64,000 nt of DNA from Vibrio sp. AND4 (GTDB taxonomy: Bacteria > Pseudomonadota > Gammaproteobacteria > Enterobacterales > Vibrionaceae), in NCBI RefSeq assembly GCF_000171815.1, contig NZ_ABGR01000005.1, positions 122,577-186,576 of the forward strand, in the 5' to 3' direction. The number at the start of each line of letters is the position of its first letter. Position 1 is the first letter of the stretch. The translations under genes were made by a program, and so were the position numbers. Under the pieces are notes generated by a model. The model saw only the letters and a list, made by a program, of their open reading frames with translations, did no database searches and was not told where the DNA came from. Positions 10,012 through 20,428 of the stretch are shown piece by piece.

Positions 10012-11145
10012 ATGAAAATTATTGTTGATGAAAATATGCCGTACGCTGAAGAGCTTTTTAGCCAACTCGGTGAAGTGATTCTAAAATCCGGTCGCACACT
10101 GACCGCTGATGATCTCGTGGATGTCGATGCGCTTATGATTCGCTCGGTCACCAAAGTAAACGCTGAGCTGATCAGCAAAGCAAACAAGCTCAAGTTTGTT
10201 GGAACGGCAACGGCGGGCATGGACCATGTCGATCAAGCATTAATGCAAGAGAAAGGTATTTTTTTCACCGCTGCGCCAGGTTGCAACAAAGTGGGTGTTG
10301 CCGAATACGCATTCAGCGTCATGATGGTGTTGGCGCAGCAACAAGGTTTCTCGGTTTTCGATAAAACTGTCGGTATCATTGGCGCAGGCCAAGTGGGTAG
10401 CTATCTTGAAAAATGTTTGAAAGGTATGGGGATTAATGTACTTATTAATGATCCGTTCAAACAACAAGAGGGGGATTCTCGAAACTTTACTCCGCTGGCT
10501 GAATTGTTAGAAAATTCCGACATCATTACGTTACACACGCCAATCACCAAAGACGGTCTATACCCAACGCATCATCTGATGAGTAAAACGGTGCTAGATG
10601 GACTTCGAAGCGATCAGATTCTGATCAATGCTGCGCGCGGTCCGGTTGTCGATAACCAAGCTCTAAAGCAGCGTTTATTGAAAAACGACGGATTTACCGC
10701 AGCACTTGATGTATTTGAATTTGAACCAGAGGTTGATATGGAGCTTCTCCCTCTGCTAGCATTCGCCACCCCTCATGTTGCAGGCTATGGTCTGGAAGGG
10801 AAAGCTCGCGGCACGACAATGATTTTCAATAGCTACTGCGAGTTCTTAAATAACGAATTACGCGCGCATGCCAGTGATTTACTGCCCACTGCACCTGTAC
10901 CTACTATGGTATTGGACAGAGCATGGGATGAAGCAACGCTGCACAACATCACGCAGTTAATCTATGATGTGCGCAAAGATGACGCCCTTTTCCGCCGCGA
11001 AATCAGTAAGCCAGGCTCCTTTGACCTGATGCGTAAAAATTACTGGGATCGCCGCGAATACAGCGCTGTCAAGCTAATGGGTAACCAAAAATGCAATCTT
11101 GCACCATTAGCAGAACTAGGTTTTCAGGTTGAGGTAAGTCAATGA
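10012..11145 (+). CDS. pdxB: erythronate-4-phosphate dehydrogenase
   Basis: A 377-residue NAD-dependent D-2-hydroxyacid dehydrogenase in the vitamin B6 pathway, oxidising 4-phosphoerythronate. The Rossmann motif is [17 protein letters not shown] (about 117-133) and the catalytic Arg/Glu/His set is carried in [15 protein letters not shown] and the later ATPHVAGYG. The C-terminal dimerisation extension specific to PdxB is present. I prefer ATG 10012 ([12 protein letters not shown]) to ATG 9994, since conserved sequence begins there. The stop overlaps the asd start by four bases (ATGA), so the two are translationally coupled. Confidence 0.94.
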   Translation: MKIIVDENMPYAEELFSQLGEVILKSGRTLTADDLVDVDALMIRSVTKVNAELISKANKLKFVGTATAGMDHVDQALMQEKGIFFTAAPGCNKVGVAEYAFSVMMVLAQQQGFSVFDKTVGIIGAGQVGSYLEKCLKGMGINVLINDPFKQQEGDSRNFTPLAELLENSDIITLHTPITKDGLYPTHHLMSKTVLDGLRSDQILINAARGPVVDNQALKQRLLKNDGFTAALDVFEFEPEVDMELLPLLAFATPHVAGYGLEGKARGTTMIFNSYCEFLNNELRAHASDLLPTAPVPTMVLDRAWDEATLHNITQLIYDVRKDDALFRREISKPGSFDLMRKNYWDRREYSAVKLMGNQKCNLAPLAELGFQVEVSQ

Positions 11146-12155
11146 GCCAGCAATATAATGTTGCCGTATTAGGTGCGACCGGTGCGGTCGGTGAAACAAT
11201 TTTGGAAGTACTTCAAGAGCGAAAATTTCCAGTAGGCGATATCTTTCTATTAGCCAGTGAGCGTAGTGAAGGCAAGACTTGCCGCTTCAATGGTAAAACA
11301 ATTCGCGTACAAAACGTAGAAGAGTTCGACTGGTCTCAAGTGCACATCGCTTTGTTCTCTGCTGGTGGTGAGCTGTCAGCAAAATGGGCACCAATCGCAG
11401 CAGACGAAGGCGTTATCGTTATCGACAATACGTCACACTTCCGTTACGAGTACGACATTCCTCTTGTTGTGCCAGAGGTTAACCCTGAAGCGATTGCAGA
11501 ATTCCGTAACCGCAACATCATTGCCAACCCAAATTGTTCTACTATTCAAATGCTGGTGGCGCTGAAACCAATTCACGATGCAGTAGGCATCGAGCGCATC
11601 AACGTATCAACGTATCAATCTGTATCAGGTGCGGGTAAAGCGGGTATCGACGAGCTTGCGGGTCAAACGGCGAAACTGTTAAACGGTGTGCCTGCGGACA
11701 AGAAACAATTCTCCCAACAGATTGCGTTTAACTGTATTCCTCAAATCGATCAGATGATGGAAAACGGTTACACAAAAGAAGAAATGAAGATGGTCTGGGA
11801 GACGCAAAAGATCTTTAACGACCCATCAATCACAGTCAACCCAACTTGTGTGCGCGTACCCGTATTTTATGGTCACGCAGAGGCTGTTCACGTCGAGACT
11901 AGCTCACCAATTGATGCACAAGAAGTGGTGAATCTACTTGAACAGACAGACGGTATCGAAGTCTTCCATGGTGACAACTTCCCGACACAAGTTCGCGATT
12001 CAGGTGGTAAAGATCACGTCATGGTTGGCCGTATTCGTAATGACATCAGTCACCACAGTGGTGTAAACCTATGGGTTGTGGCTGATAACGTTCGCAAAGG
12101 CGCGGCGACTAACGCGGTTCAAATTGCAGAAATACTGATCCGCGATTACTACTAA
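11142..12155 (+). CDS. asd: aspartate-semialdehyde dehydrogenase
   Basis: A 337-residue enzyme that reduces aspartyl phosphate to aspartate semialdehyde for lysine, threonine, methionine and diaminopimelate. It has the NADP motif GATGAVGE (11-18), the catalytic Cys132 in NPNCST and the later [13 protein letters not shown] segment. In E. coli this slot after pdxB holds usg, an asd paralogue without activity; here the catalytic Cys is intact, so the gene should be active. Vibrios often carry two asd genes and the other is not in this window. It overlaps pdxB by four bases. Confidence 0.92.
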   Translation: MSQQYNVAVLGATGAVGETILEVLQERKFPVGDIFLLASERSEGKTCRFNGKTIRVQNVEEFDWSQVHIALFSAGGELSAKWAPIAADEGVIVIDNTSHFRYEYDIPLVVPEVNPEAIAEFRNRNIIANPNCSTIQMLVALKPIHDAVGIERINVSTYQSVSGAGKAGIDELAGQTAKLLNGVPADKKQFSQQIAFNCIPQIDQMMENGYTKEEMKMVWETQKIFNDPSITVNPTCVRVPVFYGHAEAVHVETSSPIDAQEVVNLLEQTDGIEVFHGDNFPTQVRDSGGKDHVMVGRIRNDISHHSGVNLWVVADNVRKGAATNAVQIAEILIRDYY

Positions 12156-12176
12156 GTCAACCAGACTACAACCCTT

Positions 12177-12203
12177 AAGCCTCGTATAATGCGAGGCTTT
12201 TTT
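12177..12203 (+). terminator. intrinsic terminator after asd
   Basis: Stem AAGCCTCG/CGAGGCTT, loop TATAATG, followed by a T-run. Confidence 0.88.
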
Positions 12204-12354
12204 GTGCGAACGAGGTGAAATTTTGTGAGATTAGTACGAATATGGTGAGCGCTAGACATTTTTTGCCCTCAACACTATCGTTTTGCGTGCTTTATCCGAT
12301 ATATTAAACTGATCATGATTCCAAATTTGTTACTAGCACCTAACTGAGCCCTCT

Positions 12355-15300
12355 ATGCTTCAAAATTATAAGCGTTTGTTAGCAGCCCTTGTGCTGATGA
12401 GCGCGACTCAGACATCGTCTGTGGTTCGAGCCGAAGGAATTCGTCTTGTTGGACCTTCTGGCGAAGTGCAAGCATCTCCAAGCTATGCTGAGGAGATTGA
12501 GCGAGCGTTGCCCGCTCCACCCAAAGATGACCAACCGTCGCGTTTCTTCGGTCCAACTGGTCAAAATGAAACGCTTTGGTCGATTGCTTCTAAATTGCGA
12601 CCATCTCGAAATGTTTCTGTACAACAAACGCTGCTTGCCATTTACCGTATCAACCCTCAAGCGTTTGAGAACCAAAATATCCACGAGCTGATTCCTGGCA
12701 GTCGTCTTCGTGTGCCTTCTGTTGATCAGGTTCAAAGTGCGACGACAGAGCAAGCAGTCGCGGTCATGAAAGCGCACCAAGCTCGCTTAACTCAACCAAA
12801 ACCAGCGCAACCAGTAAAACCAAAAGTTGAGCAACCAAAGCCAGTTACTGAAGTCGCTAAACCTGAACCAAAACCAAAACCAGAAACGCTTAAGCCGGAA
12901 TTACCAAAACCACAACCAATTAAAGTGGTTGAGCCGACAACACCAGTACCATCAGTAGCCACATCACCGCAAGGTGAAAAGCAGGTCAGTGCGCTTAAAG
13001 ATAAGCTGCAAGGTTCACACAGTGACATAGAGTCACTAGAGGAAAAGAATCACCGTCTGCGTTTGATGCTTTCTGAAGTACAAAGTGAAGTTGAAACACT
13101 AAAAACGTCCTTGAATGACGAAGAGCGTATTCGTTCAGAAGTCGAAAGGTTGCTGGAGGAAGAGCGTCAACGTATTGCTGAACAACAACGCATGCAGCCG
13201 AGCGCCATGGATAAAATCTTATCGAATGGCTGGCTTGTCGGTCTTGCGGCGTTAATTCCGGGGGTGTTAATTGCCTTACTCGTCTTAATCTTGCTTGGTC
13301 GTCGTTCTAAAGCGAAGGAGGAAGAAGCGGCTGCGCAAGAGCAGCAAAGTCTTGACCCTCTCGCCGCGCCTTTAGGTTTGGCTGCTGTAGACGAGGTAGA
13401 TGAAGAGCTTAGCCTCAATGATGACCTGTTTGGCGATGACGATGAAAAAGAAAAACTATTCGGAGACGAAGAGCAGCAGTCTGAAGAGGATGTTTTCGGT
13501 GACTTAGATGAAGATCTTGACTTCAATTTAGAAGGCGACGATGGGGAAGACCCATTTGCTAGCATTGGAGACGATGGTGATCTAGATGTCGGCTTTGATG
13601 ATTTCGACTCTTCTAGCAATGGTATTAAGGTCAATGGCGAGGAAAAAGCACTAGGTCTTGAAGAAATGGAGCGTGCGCTTGATGAAGTGGCGCCGAATCC
13701 TGACGTGCAGTATGGCGATGAGGCAGGCTTCGATCTTTCTGATGAAGATGGTTCGGATGCGGATGCATTACCTGAAGATGCGTTCGCAGAGTTGCTTGCA
13801 GCGGATGAGCCAGCAGAAGCGCTAAACAATGACACCATTGACCAAGCTATGCTGGATGATTTGTTCGCTGACCTTGATAGCGATGATCTCAACTTAGACG
13901 CTGAGGATGACAATCCAGCTGACTCTGAAAATGTCGTCGCTTCTTGTGATGTGGCGGATGATGACATCGACGACCTGCTCGCAAGATACGATCAGCCAGT
14001 AACAAGCGATACAGCTGATGACTTGTCCGACAACCCAGACACCCCGTCTGACATTACTGATAGCAATTTAATTGCGGAGGGTGCCCCTGCGCTGCTGGAT
14101 GAATTGATCGGTGAAGACGACGGTGAGTCGCTTAATGATTTGGATCCTCTTAGAGAGCTGGAAGACATCGCGGGTTTAGGCGAAGAGCCAAGCATCGATG
14201 CAGACAGTACTGACTTACTTGATGAGTTAGTCGACTTCGCAAATGAAGGTTCATCTGACAATGACTTTGACCCGCTTGATGAGCTGGAGAAATTGTCCGG
14301 ATTCGATGGTGACGATTCACTAGAAGGCATTGATGAAAACAGTGTTGACCTGCTGGATGAACTTCTTAGCGATGAAAGTATTGAAGAAGAGCAGAGTAAT
14401 ACAAGCAGCCAAACCGACCCATTTGATGATCTGATTGTTGAAGATGAGAACGCAGAGCAGACAGAGAGCACACAAAGTGATGATGATCTTCTTGCTTCGT
14501 TAGGCTTTGATGCCCCCGAGCCTGCGGTAGAGGAAGCAAAACTTCAGCAACAACCTCAACCAATCAAGGATGCTGCAGCTGCTGTTGAGCGAGAAGATGA
14601 AAAAGCCGCGCTCGGTTTAGATTCCGGTTTTGATATTGATGCTCTAATGAGTGAAAACCAGCCTGAAGCAGAGATACCACCGTTAGAAGAAGCATCTCCT
14701 GAGCATGATCCTTTAATGACGGAGTTGGATGAGCTATTTGAAAGTAATAACGAAGCTCTGCTACCAAATGAACAAGAGCGTTCAGACTTTGCAGCAGAAC
14801 TTGATGCTTTAATCAGTGATGACGTATTTGAAACGGATAGTGAAGAACAGCAACTAGAACCGCCAGTTGAAGAGCATTCATCAGAGCTGCCTGAAGCATT
14901 AGAGCCACAACAAGAAACAACTGTAGAGCCGATTACAGAACCTAACTTCACACCAACACCCAATACGGTTGAAAACGAATTTGGTATTCCTCAAGAGGAA
15001 GATTGGTTTGTTGATGAAATTGAGCCTGAAAGCAAAATTGAACAAGAGCCAGTAGCGGCAAGCTCGACTGAATCAGCGATTGATGAAGAAGAGTTCAACT
15101 TCGATGAGCGAGAACTTCCAGAATTCAGCGAAGAAGACGCCCTAGCATCGATGGCGGATGAGCCCGCGCTAGCGGAATCTGAAATCGCTGAGCTAGAAGC
15201 ATCAGTTGAGCAATCCGAACAAGCACGAAGCCCAGAAGAGTCAGAACTGCCTGAATTCAACGATGAAGAAGTGCTTCCGTCAATGGTAGAAGAACCAGCG

Positions 15301-16458
15301 CTGACAGAGGCTGAACCTGCTGAACCTACTGAACTTGAAGCACCCGTTGCAGATGCCGTACAAGCGTCCAACACAGAAGACTCAGAAGTTCCTGAGCTTA
15401 GCGAAGAAGATACGCTTACGTCCAAAGCTCAACAAGCAGAATCAGTAGAACCAGAAACTGCAGAGCCAGAGACTAGCGCTACAGAACCAACTTCTGACAG
15501 TGAAGAGTTCAACTTCGATGACCTAAACTTGCCAGAATTCTGCGAAGAAGATGCCCTAGCATCGATGGCTGATGAGCCTGCGCTATCTGAAGAAGAGATC
15601 TCTGAGCCAGCACCGACCGTTGAAGGTGAAGACCTCAACTTTGATGATCTGGAATTGCCAGAATTCAATGAGGAAGATGCGTTAGCTTCAATGGGCGATG
15701 CACAACCAGAAGCCTCTTCAGAGCGCTCTGAGGCATATCAATCTGTTATCCAATCAGATAATGACCACGATGCTTTGTTTGATGTATTTGCGCAGCCGGA
15801 GGCTTTCAGTGTCGAACCTGAGCCAGTCGCACAAGCGGACTTAGAGTCTGATCTTAATGACTTTGAAGAGTCTGCAATGGCGAGTTTGTTGTCTGAAAAC
15901 ACTGAATCTGAAGTGTTTGATGGAAATCTAGACAGCGATACCATTGCAAGCGCTGGTATGGACTTTGAAACCATGCTTGATGTTGGTGATGACTGGGATG
16001 GCTTTAAGTTGCCGCCAGAAAATACGTCATCAACAACAGAAGTCCCAGAAGACCAGCGTGAAGTTTGGGGCTCTTCAGAGGCATTAACACAGCCAGAAAT
16101 CGCACCAGAAAACTGGGCTGAGCAAGGTGACCTAAGCGACTTTGATCCGAAGAAAAGTCAGTTCATGACGATTGATGAATTGATGGCTCAGGTGGACAAA
16201 AACGGGAGTGAGTTTGAAGAGCAAGAGCTTAAGCTCGATGTGGGCTTGAATGAGTTCCCGGATGTAATTGGCGATATTGGCGAAGTCGATGTCGATACCA
16301 ATGCAGAAGCTGCAGGCAAACTCGACCTAGCAAAAATCTATCTTGAAATGAATGATCCTCAAGGGGCGATTAAACTGCTAGAAGAAGCCATTGTTTACGG
16401 TGAAGATGATATTCGTCGCGAAGCGAAAGGGCTCATCGACGCGATTAACGGTCGATAA
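12355..16458 (+). CDS. hubP: polar landmark protein HubP (FimV family)
   Basis: A 1367-residue FimV-family protein. Order: signal-like hydrophobic N-terminus (1-27, VVRAEG cleavage region), LysM-like peptidoglycan-binding domain (about 70-124), Pro/Lys-rich linker (about 140-200), coiled coil (about 210-278), one membrane helix (about 291-314), a very long acidic cytoplasmic region with repeats, and a C-terminal FimV/TPR-like domain (about 1317-1360). In V. cholerae HubP recruits ParA1, ParC and FlhG to the cell pole and so places the origin, chemotaxis arrays and flagellum. The neighbours asd and truA agree. The acidic middle matches no enzyme. Confidence 0.92.
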   Translation: MLQNYKRLLAALVLMSATQTSSVVRAEGIRLVGPSGEVQASPSYAEEIERALPAPPKDDQPSRFFGPTGQNETLWSIASKLRPSRNVSVQQTLLAIYRINPQAFENQNIHELIPGSRLRVPSVDQVQSATTEQAVAVMKAHQARLTQPKPAQPVKPKVEQPKPVTEVAKPEPKPKPETLKPELPKPQPIKVVEPTTPVPSVATSPQGEKQVSALKDKLQGSHSDIESLEEKNHRLRLMLSEVQSEVETLKTSLNDEERIRSEVERLLEEERQRIAEQQRMQPSAMDKILSNGWLVGLAALIPGVLIALLVLILLGRRSKAKEEEAAAQEQQSLDPLAAPLGLAAVDEVDEELSLNDDLFGDDDEKEKLFGDEEQQSEEDVFGDLDEDLDFNLEGDDGEDPFASIGDDGDLDVGFDDFDSSSNGIKVNGEEKALGLEEMERALDEVAPNPDVQYGDEAGFDLSDEDGSDADALPEDAFAELLAADEPAEALNNDTIDQAMLDDLFADLDSDDLNLDAEDDNPADSENVVASCDVADDDIDDLLARYDQPVTSDTADDLSDNPDTPSDITDSNLIAEGAPALLDELIGEDDGESLNDLDPLRELEDIAGLGEEPSIDADSTDLLDELVDFANEGSSDNDFDPLDELEKLSGFDGDDSLEGIDENSVDLLDELLSDESIEEEQSNTSSQTDPFDDLIVEDENAEQTESTQSDDDLLASLGFDAPEPAVEEAKLQQQPQPIKDAAAAVEREDEKAALGLDSGFDIDALMSENQPEAEIPPLEEASPEHDPLMTELDELFESNNEALLPNEQERSDFAAELDALISDDVFETDSEEQQLEPPVEEHSSELPEALEPQQETTVEPITEPNFTPTPNTVENEFGIPQEEDWFVDEIEPESKIEQEPVAASSTESAIDEEEFNFDERELPEFSEEDALASMADEPALAESEIAELEASVEQSEQARSPEESELPEFNDEEVLPSMVEEPALTEAEPAEPTELEAPVADAVQASNTEDSEVPELSEEDTLTSKAQQAESVEPETAEPETSATEPTSDSEEFNFDDLNLPEFCEEDALASMADEPALSEEEISEPAPTVEGEDLNFDDLELPEFNEEDALASMGDAQPEASSERSEAYQSVIQSDNDHDALFDVFAQPEAFSVEPEPVAQADLESDLNDFEESAMASLLSENTESEVFDGNLDSDTIASAGMDFETMLDVGDDWDGFKLPPENTSSTTEVPEDQREVWGSSEALTQPEIAPENWAEQGDLSDFDPKKSQFMTIDELMAQVDKNGSEFEEQELKLDVGLNEFPDVIGDIGEVDVDTNAEAAGKLDLAKIYLEMNDPQGAIKLLEEAIVYGEDDIRREAKGLIDAINGR
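15090..15712 (+). repeat. imperfect coding repeats in HubP acidic region
   Basis: About five units share the pattern (F/L)NFD-x-LPEFxEEDALASMxDEPAL, at roughly 15090, 15238, 15380, 15505 and 15628. Two units (15505 and 15628) keep almost the whole motif; the second and third are eroded. A different repeat with LLDEL and DPLxELExL cores lies upstream at about 14085-14370. Confidence 0.75.
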
Positions 16459-16464
16459 GTAAAG

Positions 16465-16490
16465 ATGGGTAGCAGGGGCTGCCCATTTTT
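16465..16490 (+). terminator. intrinsic terminator after hubP
   Basis: Stem ATGGGTAGC/GCTGCCCAT (one G-T pair) with a short AGGG loop and a T5 run. Confidence 0.75.
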
Positions 16491-16548
16491 GTATCTGGAG
16501 GGACTTACGTATATACTTCCTGCCCCATTTTAGAGTTCGAAGGTTAAA

Positions 16549-17343
16549 ATGAGAATCGCATTAGGTATCGAATATAACGGTACAAACTACTTTGGTTGGC
16601 AACGCCAAAGAGAAGTGAAGAGTGTCCAACAAGAGCTAGAAAAAGCATTGTCTGTGGTGGCGAATCATCCTGTCGAAGTACAATGTGCAGGTCGTACCGA
16701 TGCGGGCGTACATGGCACGGGGCAAGTTGTTCACTTCGATACTAACGTGAGTCGTAAAATGGTGGCTTGGACCATGGGGGCAAACGCAAACATGCCAAGT
16801 GATATCGCTGTCCGTTGGGCAGTGGAAGTGAGCGATGATTTCCATGCTCGATTCTCTGCAACCGCACGCCGTTATCGCTACATCATCTTTAATCACGCAC
16901 TTCGTCCAGGTATTTTGAATTCTGGTGTGAGCCATTACCACGGCGAACTTGACGAGAAGAAAATGCATGAAGCAGGGCAGTACCTACTGGGTGAGAATGA
17001 CTTTAGTTCCTTCCGTGCGGCACACTGTCAGTCTTTAAGTCCATGCAGAAATATGATGCACTTGAACGTGACTCGTCACGGTGATTATGTTGTGATTGAT
17101 ATCAAAGCAAATGCTTTTGTGCACCATATGGTGCGCAATATTACTGGTAGCCTAATTAAAGTTGGGCGAGGCGAAGAGAAGCCTGCGTGGATCAAATCAC
17201 TGCTCGATGCGAAAGATCGCAAACTGGCAGGTGCAACAGCTAAAGCCGAAGGTTTATATTTGGTGGATGTTGACTACCCACAAGAGTTCGGGTTACCACG
17301 TATGCCGATCGGTCCGCTGTTTTTGCCAGATAATTTGAACTAA
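16549..17343 (+). CDS. truA: tRNA pseudouridine synthase A
   Basis: A 264-residue enzyme that makes pseudouridine at positions 38-40 of the tRNA anticodon stem. The catalytic Asp51 is in the [11 protein letters not shown] motif; [12 protein letters not shown] near residue 190 is the second conserved block. Length is near E. coli TruA (270). The start ATG follows CGAAGGTTAAA. It precedes accD at a distance of about 195 bases, as in E. coli apart from the missing dedA. Confidence 0.96.
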   Translation: MRIALGIEYNGTNYFGWQRQREVKSVQQELEKALSVVANHPVEVQCAGRTDAGVHGTGQVVHFDTNVSRKMVAWTMGANANMPSDIAVRWAVEVSDDFHARFSATARRYRYIIFNHALRPGILNSGVSHYHGELDEKKMHEAGQYLLGENDFSSFRAAHCQSLSPCRNMMHLNVTRHGDYVVIDIKANAFVHHMVRNITGSLIKVGRGEEKPAWIKSLLDAKDRKLAGATAKAEGLYLVDVDYPQEFGLPRMPIGPLFLPDNLN

Positions 17344-17538
17344 ATTTGCGATTTTGTTTCAAATTATCGGTACTTTAGGTTAGTTACGTACAAAAAATGT
17401 GCGTTATTAATGATATCAAAAATAGGTACAACCAGTTTTTTATCTACAGTCGCGGCAAGATATGTTTTAATCCGTCCGCAATATCCCGAATTTATATCTT
17501 TCGCAATGAAGCGGAAGAGTTGATAGAAAAGGTCTTCC

Positions 17539-18465
17539 ATGAGTTGGCTTGAAAAGATTTTAGAGAAAAGCAACCTAGTTAGTTCACGTAAAGCTTCAAT
17601 TCCTGAAGGTGTGTGGACGAAATGTACTTCTTGTGAGCAGGTTCTGTACCATGCCGAGCTTGAGCGTAACTTAGAAGTGTGCCCTAAATGTAACCATCAC
17701 ATGCGCATGAAAGCGCGTCGTCGTCTAGAGACATTTCTAGATGAGGGCAACCGTGTGGAACTTGGTACTGAGCTTGAGCCGCAAGACAAACTTAAGTTTA
17801 AAGATTCCAAGCGCTACAAAGAACGTATCTCTGCGGCTCAAAAGAACAGTGGTGAGAAAGACGCGCTTATCGTGCTGCAAGGTGAACTACTGGGCATGCC
17901 GCTAGTCGCGTGTGCGTTTGAATTCTCTTTTATGGGCGGTTCAATGGGTTCAGTTGTTGGTGCGCGCTTTGTTAAAGCAGTAGAAGCGGCGATTGAAAAC
18001 AACTGTGCGCTGGTTTGTTTCTCTGCAAGTGGTGGCGCGCGTATGCAAGAGGCACTGATGTCTCTTATGCAAATGGCAAAGACCAGTGCGGCACTTGAAC
18101 GTCTTTCTGGTAAAGGTCTACCGTTCATTTCTGTTCTGACTGACCCAACAATGGGTGGTGTATCAGCGAGTTTGGCGATGCTGGGTGACATCAATATCGG
18201 TGAACCTAAAGCATTGATTGGCTTTGCCGGCCGTCGTGTTATTGAGCAGACTGTACGTGAAGATCTTCCTGAAGGTTTCCAACGCAGTGAGTTTCTTCTT
18301 GATCATGGTGCGATTGATATGATCGTTGACCGTCGTGAAATGCGTCAGCGGGTAGGTGGTTTAGTGGCTAAGCTAACTAACTACAAATCCCCTATGGTGG
18401 TTTCGGTTAACGAATCTCCAAAAGAAGAACCATATTCTGTACCAGAAGCGGACGAAAAAGGGTAA
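17539..18465 (+). CDS. accD: acetyl-CoA carboxylase carboxyltransferase subunit beta
   Basis: A 308-residue subunit that, with AccA, transfers carboxyl from biotin to acetyl-CoA to make malonyl-CoA. The N-terminal four-Cys zinc ribbon is complete (C29, C32, C48, C51), and the crotonase-like core carries [12 protein letters not shown] and ASGGARMQE. The C-terminal 25 residues are variable. It is followed after 46 bases by folC with no terminator, as in E. coli, so they are probably co-transcribed. Confidence 0.96.
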   Translation: MSWLEKILEKSNLVSSRKASIPEGVWTKCTSCEQVLYHAELERNLEVCPKCNHHMRMKARRRLETFLDEGNRVELGTELEPQDKLKFKDSKRYKERISAAQKNSGEKDALIVLQGELLGMPLVACAFEFSFMGGSMGSVVGARFVKAVEAAIENNCALVCFSASGGARMQEALMSLMQMAKTSAALERLSGKGLPFISVLTDPTMGGVSASLAMLGDINIGEPKALIGFAGRRVIEQTVREDLPEGFQRSEFLLDHGAIDMIVDRREMRQRVGGLVAKLTNYKSPMVVSVNESPKEEPYSVPEADEKG

Positions 18466-18511
18466 AGTAGCAGCTAACATAAAAACCTAAGAAATTAATG
18501 GTTAACGTTAG

Positions 18512-19774
18512 ATGACCCAAAACTCTATTCCTCAAGCCACATCTTCCTTATCGATGTGGCTTGATTATTTAGCAAATCTCCATGTCTCAGCTATCGACCT
18601 TGGTTTAGACCGAGTTCAAGCGGTAGCCCAAAAAGCCAATCTCACCAAACCTGCTCCTACTGTGATTACTGTTGCTGGTACCAATGGCAAGGGGTCGACG
18701 TGTGCGTTGATTGAGGCGATTCTATTAGATGCAGGCTATTCAGTTGGCGTTTACAGTTCCCCCCACCTAATTCGATATAATGAGCGTGTTCGTATTAATG
18801 GAGTAGACGCTGACGACCGTCTACACTGTGAAGCATTTGACTACATTGAGCAGCAACGCGGTGATATTAGCCTCAGTCTGTTCGAATTCGGTACGCTAGC
18901 GGCTCTTCGTATTTTCCAAGTTGAAAAAGTCGAAGTGGTACTGCTAGAGGTTGGTCTAGGTGGGCGCTTAGATGCGACAAACGTGGTGGATCACGATGTG
19001 TCAGTGATTACGAGCTTGGCTATCGATCATGTCGATTGGTTGGGGGATGATATCAACGTGATTGGTTTTGAGAAAGCAGGTATCTACCGTTCCGGCAAGC
19101 CTGCTATCTGTGGTCAACCAACACCGCCAGCGACCGTTGCCGCGCACGCTGACGATATCAACGCTGAGTTTTATCAGGTTGGTATCCAGTTTGATTATCA
19201 GTTGATGGAAAAAGGTTGGAAGTGGAACAGCGGTGCCTTTGCATTAGAAGATCTACCGATTCCATCGTTACCGCTACCTAATGCGGCAACAGCATTAATG
19301 GCGCTTGGTGTTTCAGAATTGCAAATTACCGACATTAATATCGTCAATGGCTTAAGTCGTGCCCGCCTTGCTGGTCGAATGCAGATTTTGCAAACCGGGC
19401 CGGAAATCGTCCTTGATGTCGCGCACAACCCTCATTCAGCTGAATACCTGGTAGAGAGAGTAAAATGTCAGTACGCGGATAAGAACATCCACGTGGTCGT
19501 GGCGATGCTGCACGACAAAGACATTAAAGCTACAATCGAGACGTTAGCCCCAATTACGACAAAATGGTACCCAGCATCGCTGACTGGCCCGAGAGCGGCG
19601 ACAGCAGATGATTTGTGTCAACACTTACCTGATGGGCTAGTTCAGTTCCAAACTCCAGTGGCGGCGTTTGAAAGTGCGAAAAATCATGCTACTCAAGATG
19701 ATGTCATCCTAGTGGTTGGCTCCTTCCATACTGTGGGTGAAGTCTTGGCGCATTGGCAATCAAATAATGAGTAA
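18512..19774 (+). CDS. folC: bifunctional folylpolyglutamate/dihydrofolate synthase
   Basis: A 420-residue Mur-ligase-type ATP enzyme that adds glutamate to dihydropteroate and to tetrahydrofolate. The ATP loop TVAGTNGKGST (about 52-62), LLEVGLGGRLDATN (about 147-160) and the C-terminal DVAHNPHSAEY segment are the family signatures. It lies in accD-folC-dedD order; the stop is 14 bases before dedD, so translation is probably coupled. Confidence 0.95.
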   Translation: MTQNSIPQATSSLSMWLDYLANLHVSAIDLGLDRVQAVAQKANLTKPAPTVITVAGTNGKGSTCALIEAILLDAGYSVGVYSSPHLIRYNERVRINGVDADDRLHCEAFDYIEQQRGDISLSLFEFGTLAALRIFQVEKVEVVLLEVGLGGRLDATNVVDHDVSVITSLAIDHVDWLGDDINVIGFEKAGIYRSGKPAICGQPTPPATVAAHADDINAEFYQVGIQFDYQLMEKGWKWNSGAFALEDLPIPSLPLPNAATALMALGVSELQITDINIVNGLSRARLAGRMQILQTGPEIVLDVAHNPHSAEYLVERVKCQYADKNIHVVVAMLHDKDIKATIETLAPITTKWYPASLTGPRAATADDLCQHLPDGLVQFQTPVAAFESAKNHATQDDVILVVGSFHTVGEVLAHWQSNNE

Positions 19775-19788
19775 TCAAAGGTAATTTG

Positions 19789-20367
19789 ATGGCAAGTAAA
19801 TTCCAAAGTCGTTTAGTCGGCACTATCGTACTGGTGGCAGTGGGAGTCATCGTACTTCCTGATGTACTAGATGGTAAGAAACTACACTATAAAGAAGAGT
19901 TTGCCAGCATTCCTATCAAACCTGAACTTGATAGTGATGTGGAGAACTTCCAGATATCAGCGCCAGTTGAAGATGACGTTTCACTGCCTGAATCTCCGGT
20001 CACAGCAACGGTAAATGAAGCTCAAGCAGCGGTTTCTCAGCCAGAGCCAGTTTCTCAACCAAAAGAAGCTAAACAGTCTCAGCAGGTTGACGTTGTCGTT
20101 CGCCCGGTTGAAGAAAAAAATCAATACGAAGATTCAGCTTGGATCATTCAATTGATGGCTTTGAAAAATCATGACAACGCAGTGGCGTTGGTGGAAGATT
20201 TACAGAAGCGTGGTTATCAAGCCCATGTAAAAAAAGAGTCGGCTTTTACTCGAGTGATTGTTGGTCCTGATGTATCAAAAAGTAAACTTGAACGACAGGT
20301 CAAAGAATTACAAAAAATTACAGGCTCAAAAGGTCAATTGCTTAAATTTAAGCCATTAAATCCATAA
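19789..20367 (+). CDS. dedD: cell division protein DedD (SPOR domain)
   Basis: A 192-residue inner-membrane protein with one N-terminal helix (LVGTIVLVAVGVIVLPDVL, about 9-27), a Pro/Gln-rich periplasmic linker and a C-terminal SPOR domain (about 118-190, WIIQLMALKN start). SPOR domains bind denuded glycan at the division septum. I use ATG 19789; a TTG lies one codon upstream at 19786. The last codons overlap the PurR operator of the next transcription unit. Confidence 0.9.
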   Translation: MASKFQSRLVGTIVLVAVGVIVLPDVLDGKKLHYKEEFASIPIKPELDSDVENFQISAPVEDDVSLPESPVTATVNEAQAAVSQPEPVSQPKEAKQSQQVDVVVRPVEEKNQYEDSAWIIQLMALKNHDNAVALVEDLQKRGYQAHVKKESAFTRVIVGPDVSKSKLERQVKELQKITGSKGQLLKFKPLNP

Positions 20368-20381
20368 GAAAACGTTTGCGT
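20366..20381 (+). promoter_or_regulatory. PurR operator upstream of cvpA-purF
   Basis: AAGAAAACGTTTGCGT fits the 16-bp PurR consensus ANGNAAACGTTTGCNT at every fixed position. It overlaps the dedD stop and a plausible -35 (TTTGCG, 20375-20380), with TAAAAT at 20397-20402 as -10. Hypoxanthine- or guanine-bound PurR would block cvpA-purF, as known in E. coli. Confidence 0.85.
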
Positions 20382-20428
20382 CAGCATTTTTTCTGTTAAA
20401 ATGCGCGCCAACTTAAGATGAAGAAAGT

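Noticed and set aside
13167..15974. Long Ser-rich reverse-strand frames across hubP
   Set aside because: They are the antisense of Asp/Glu-rich codons in hubP (GAT/GAA read as Ser-type codons) and have no start signal or family pattern.
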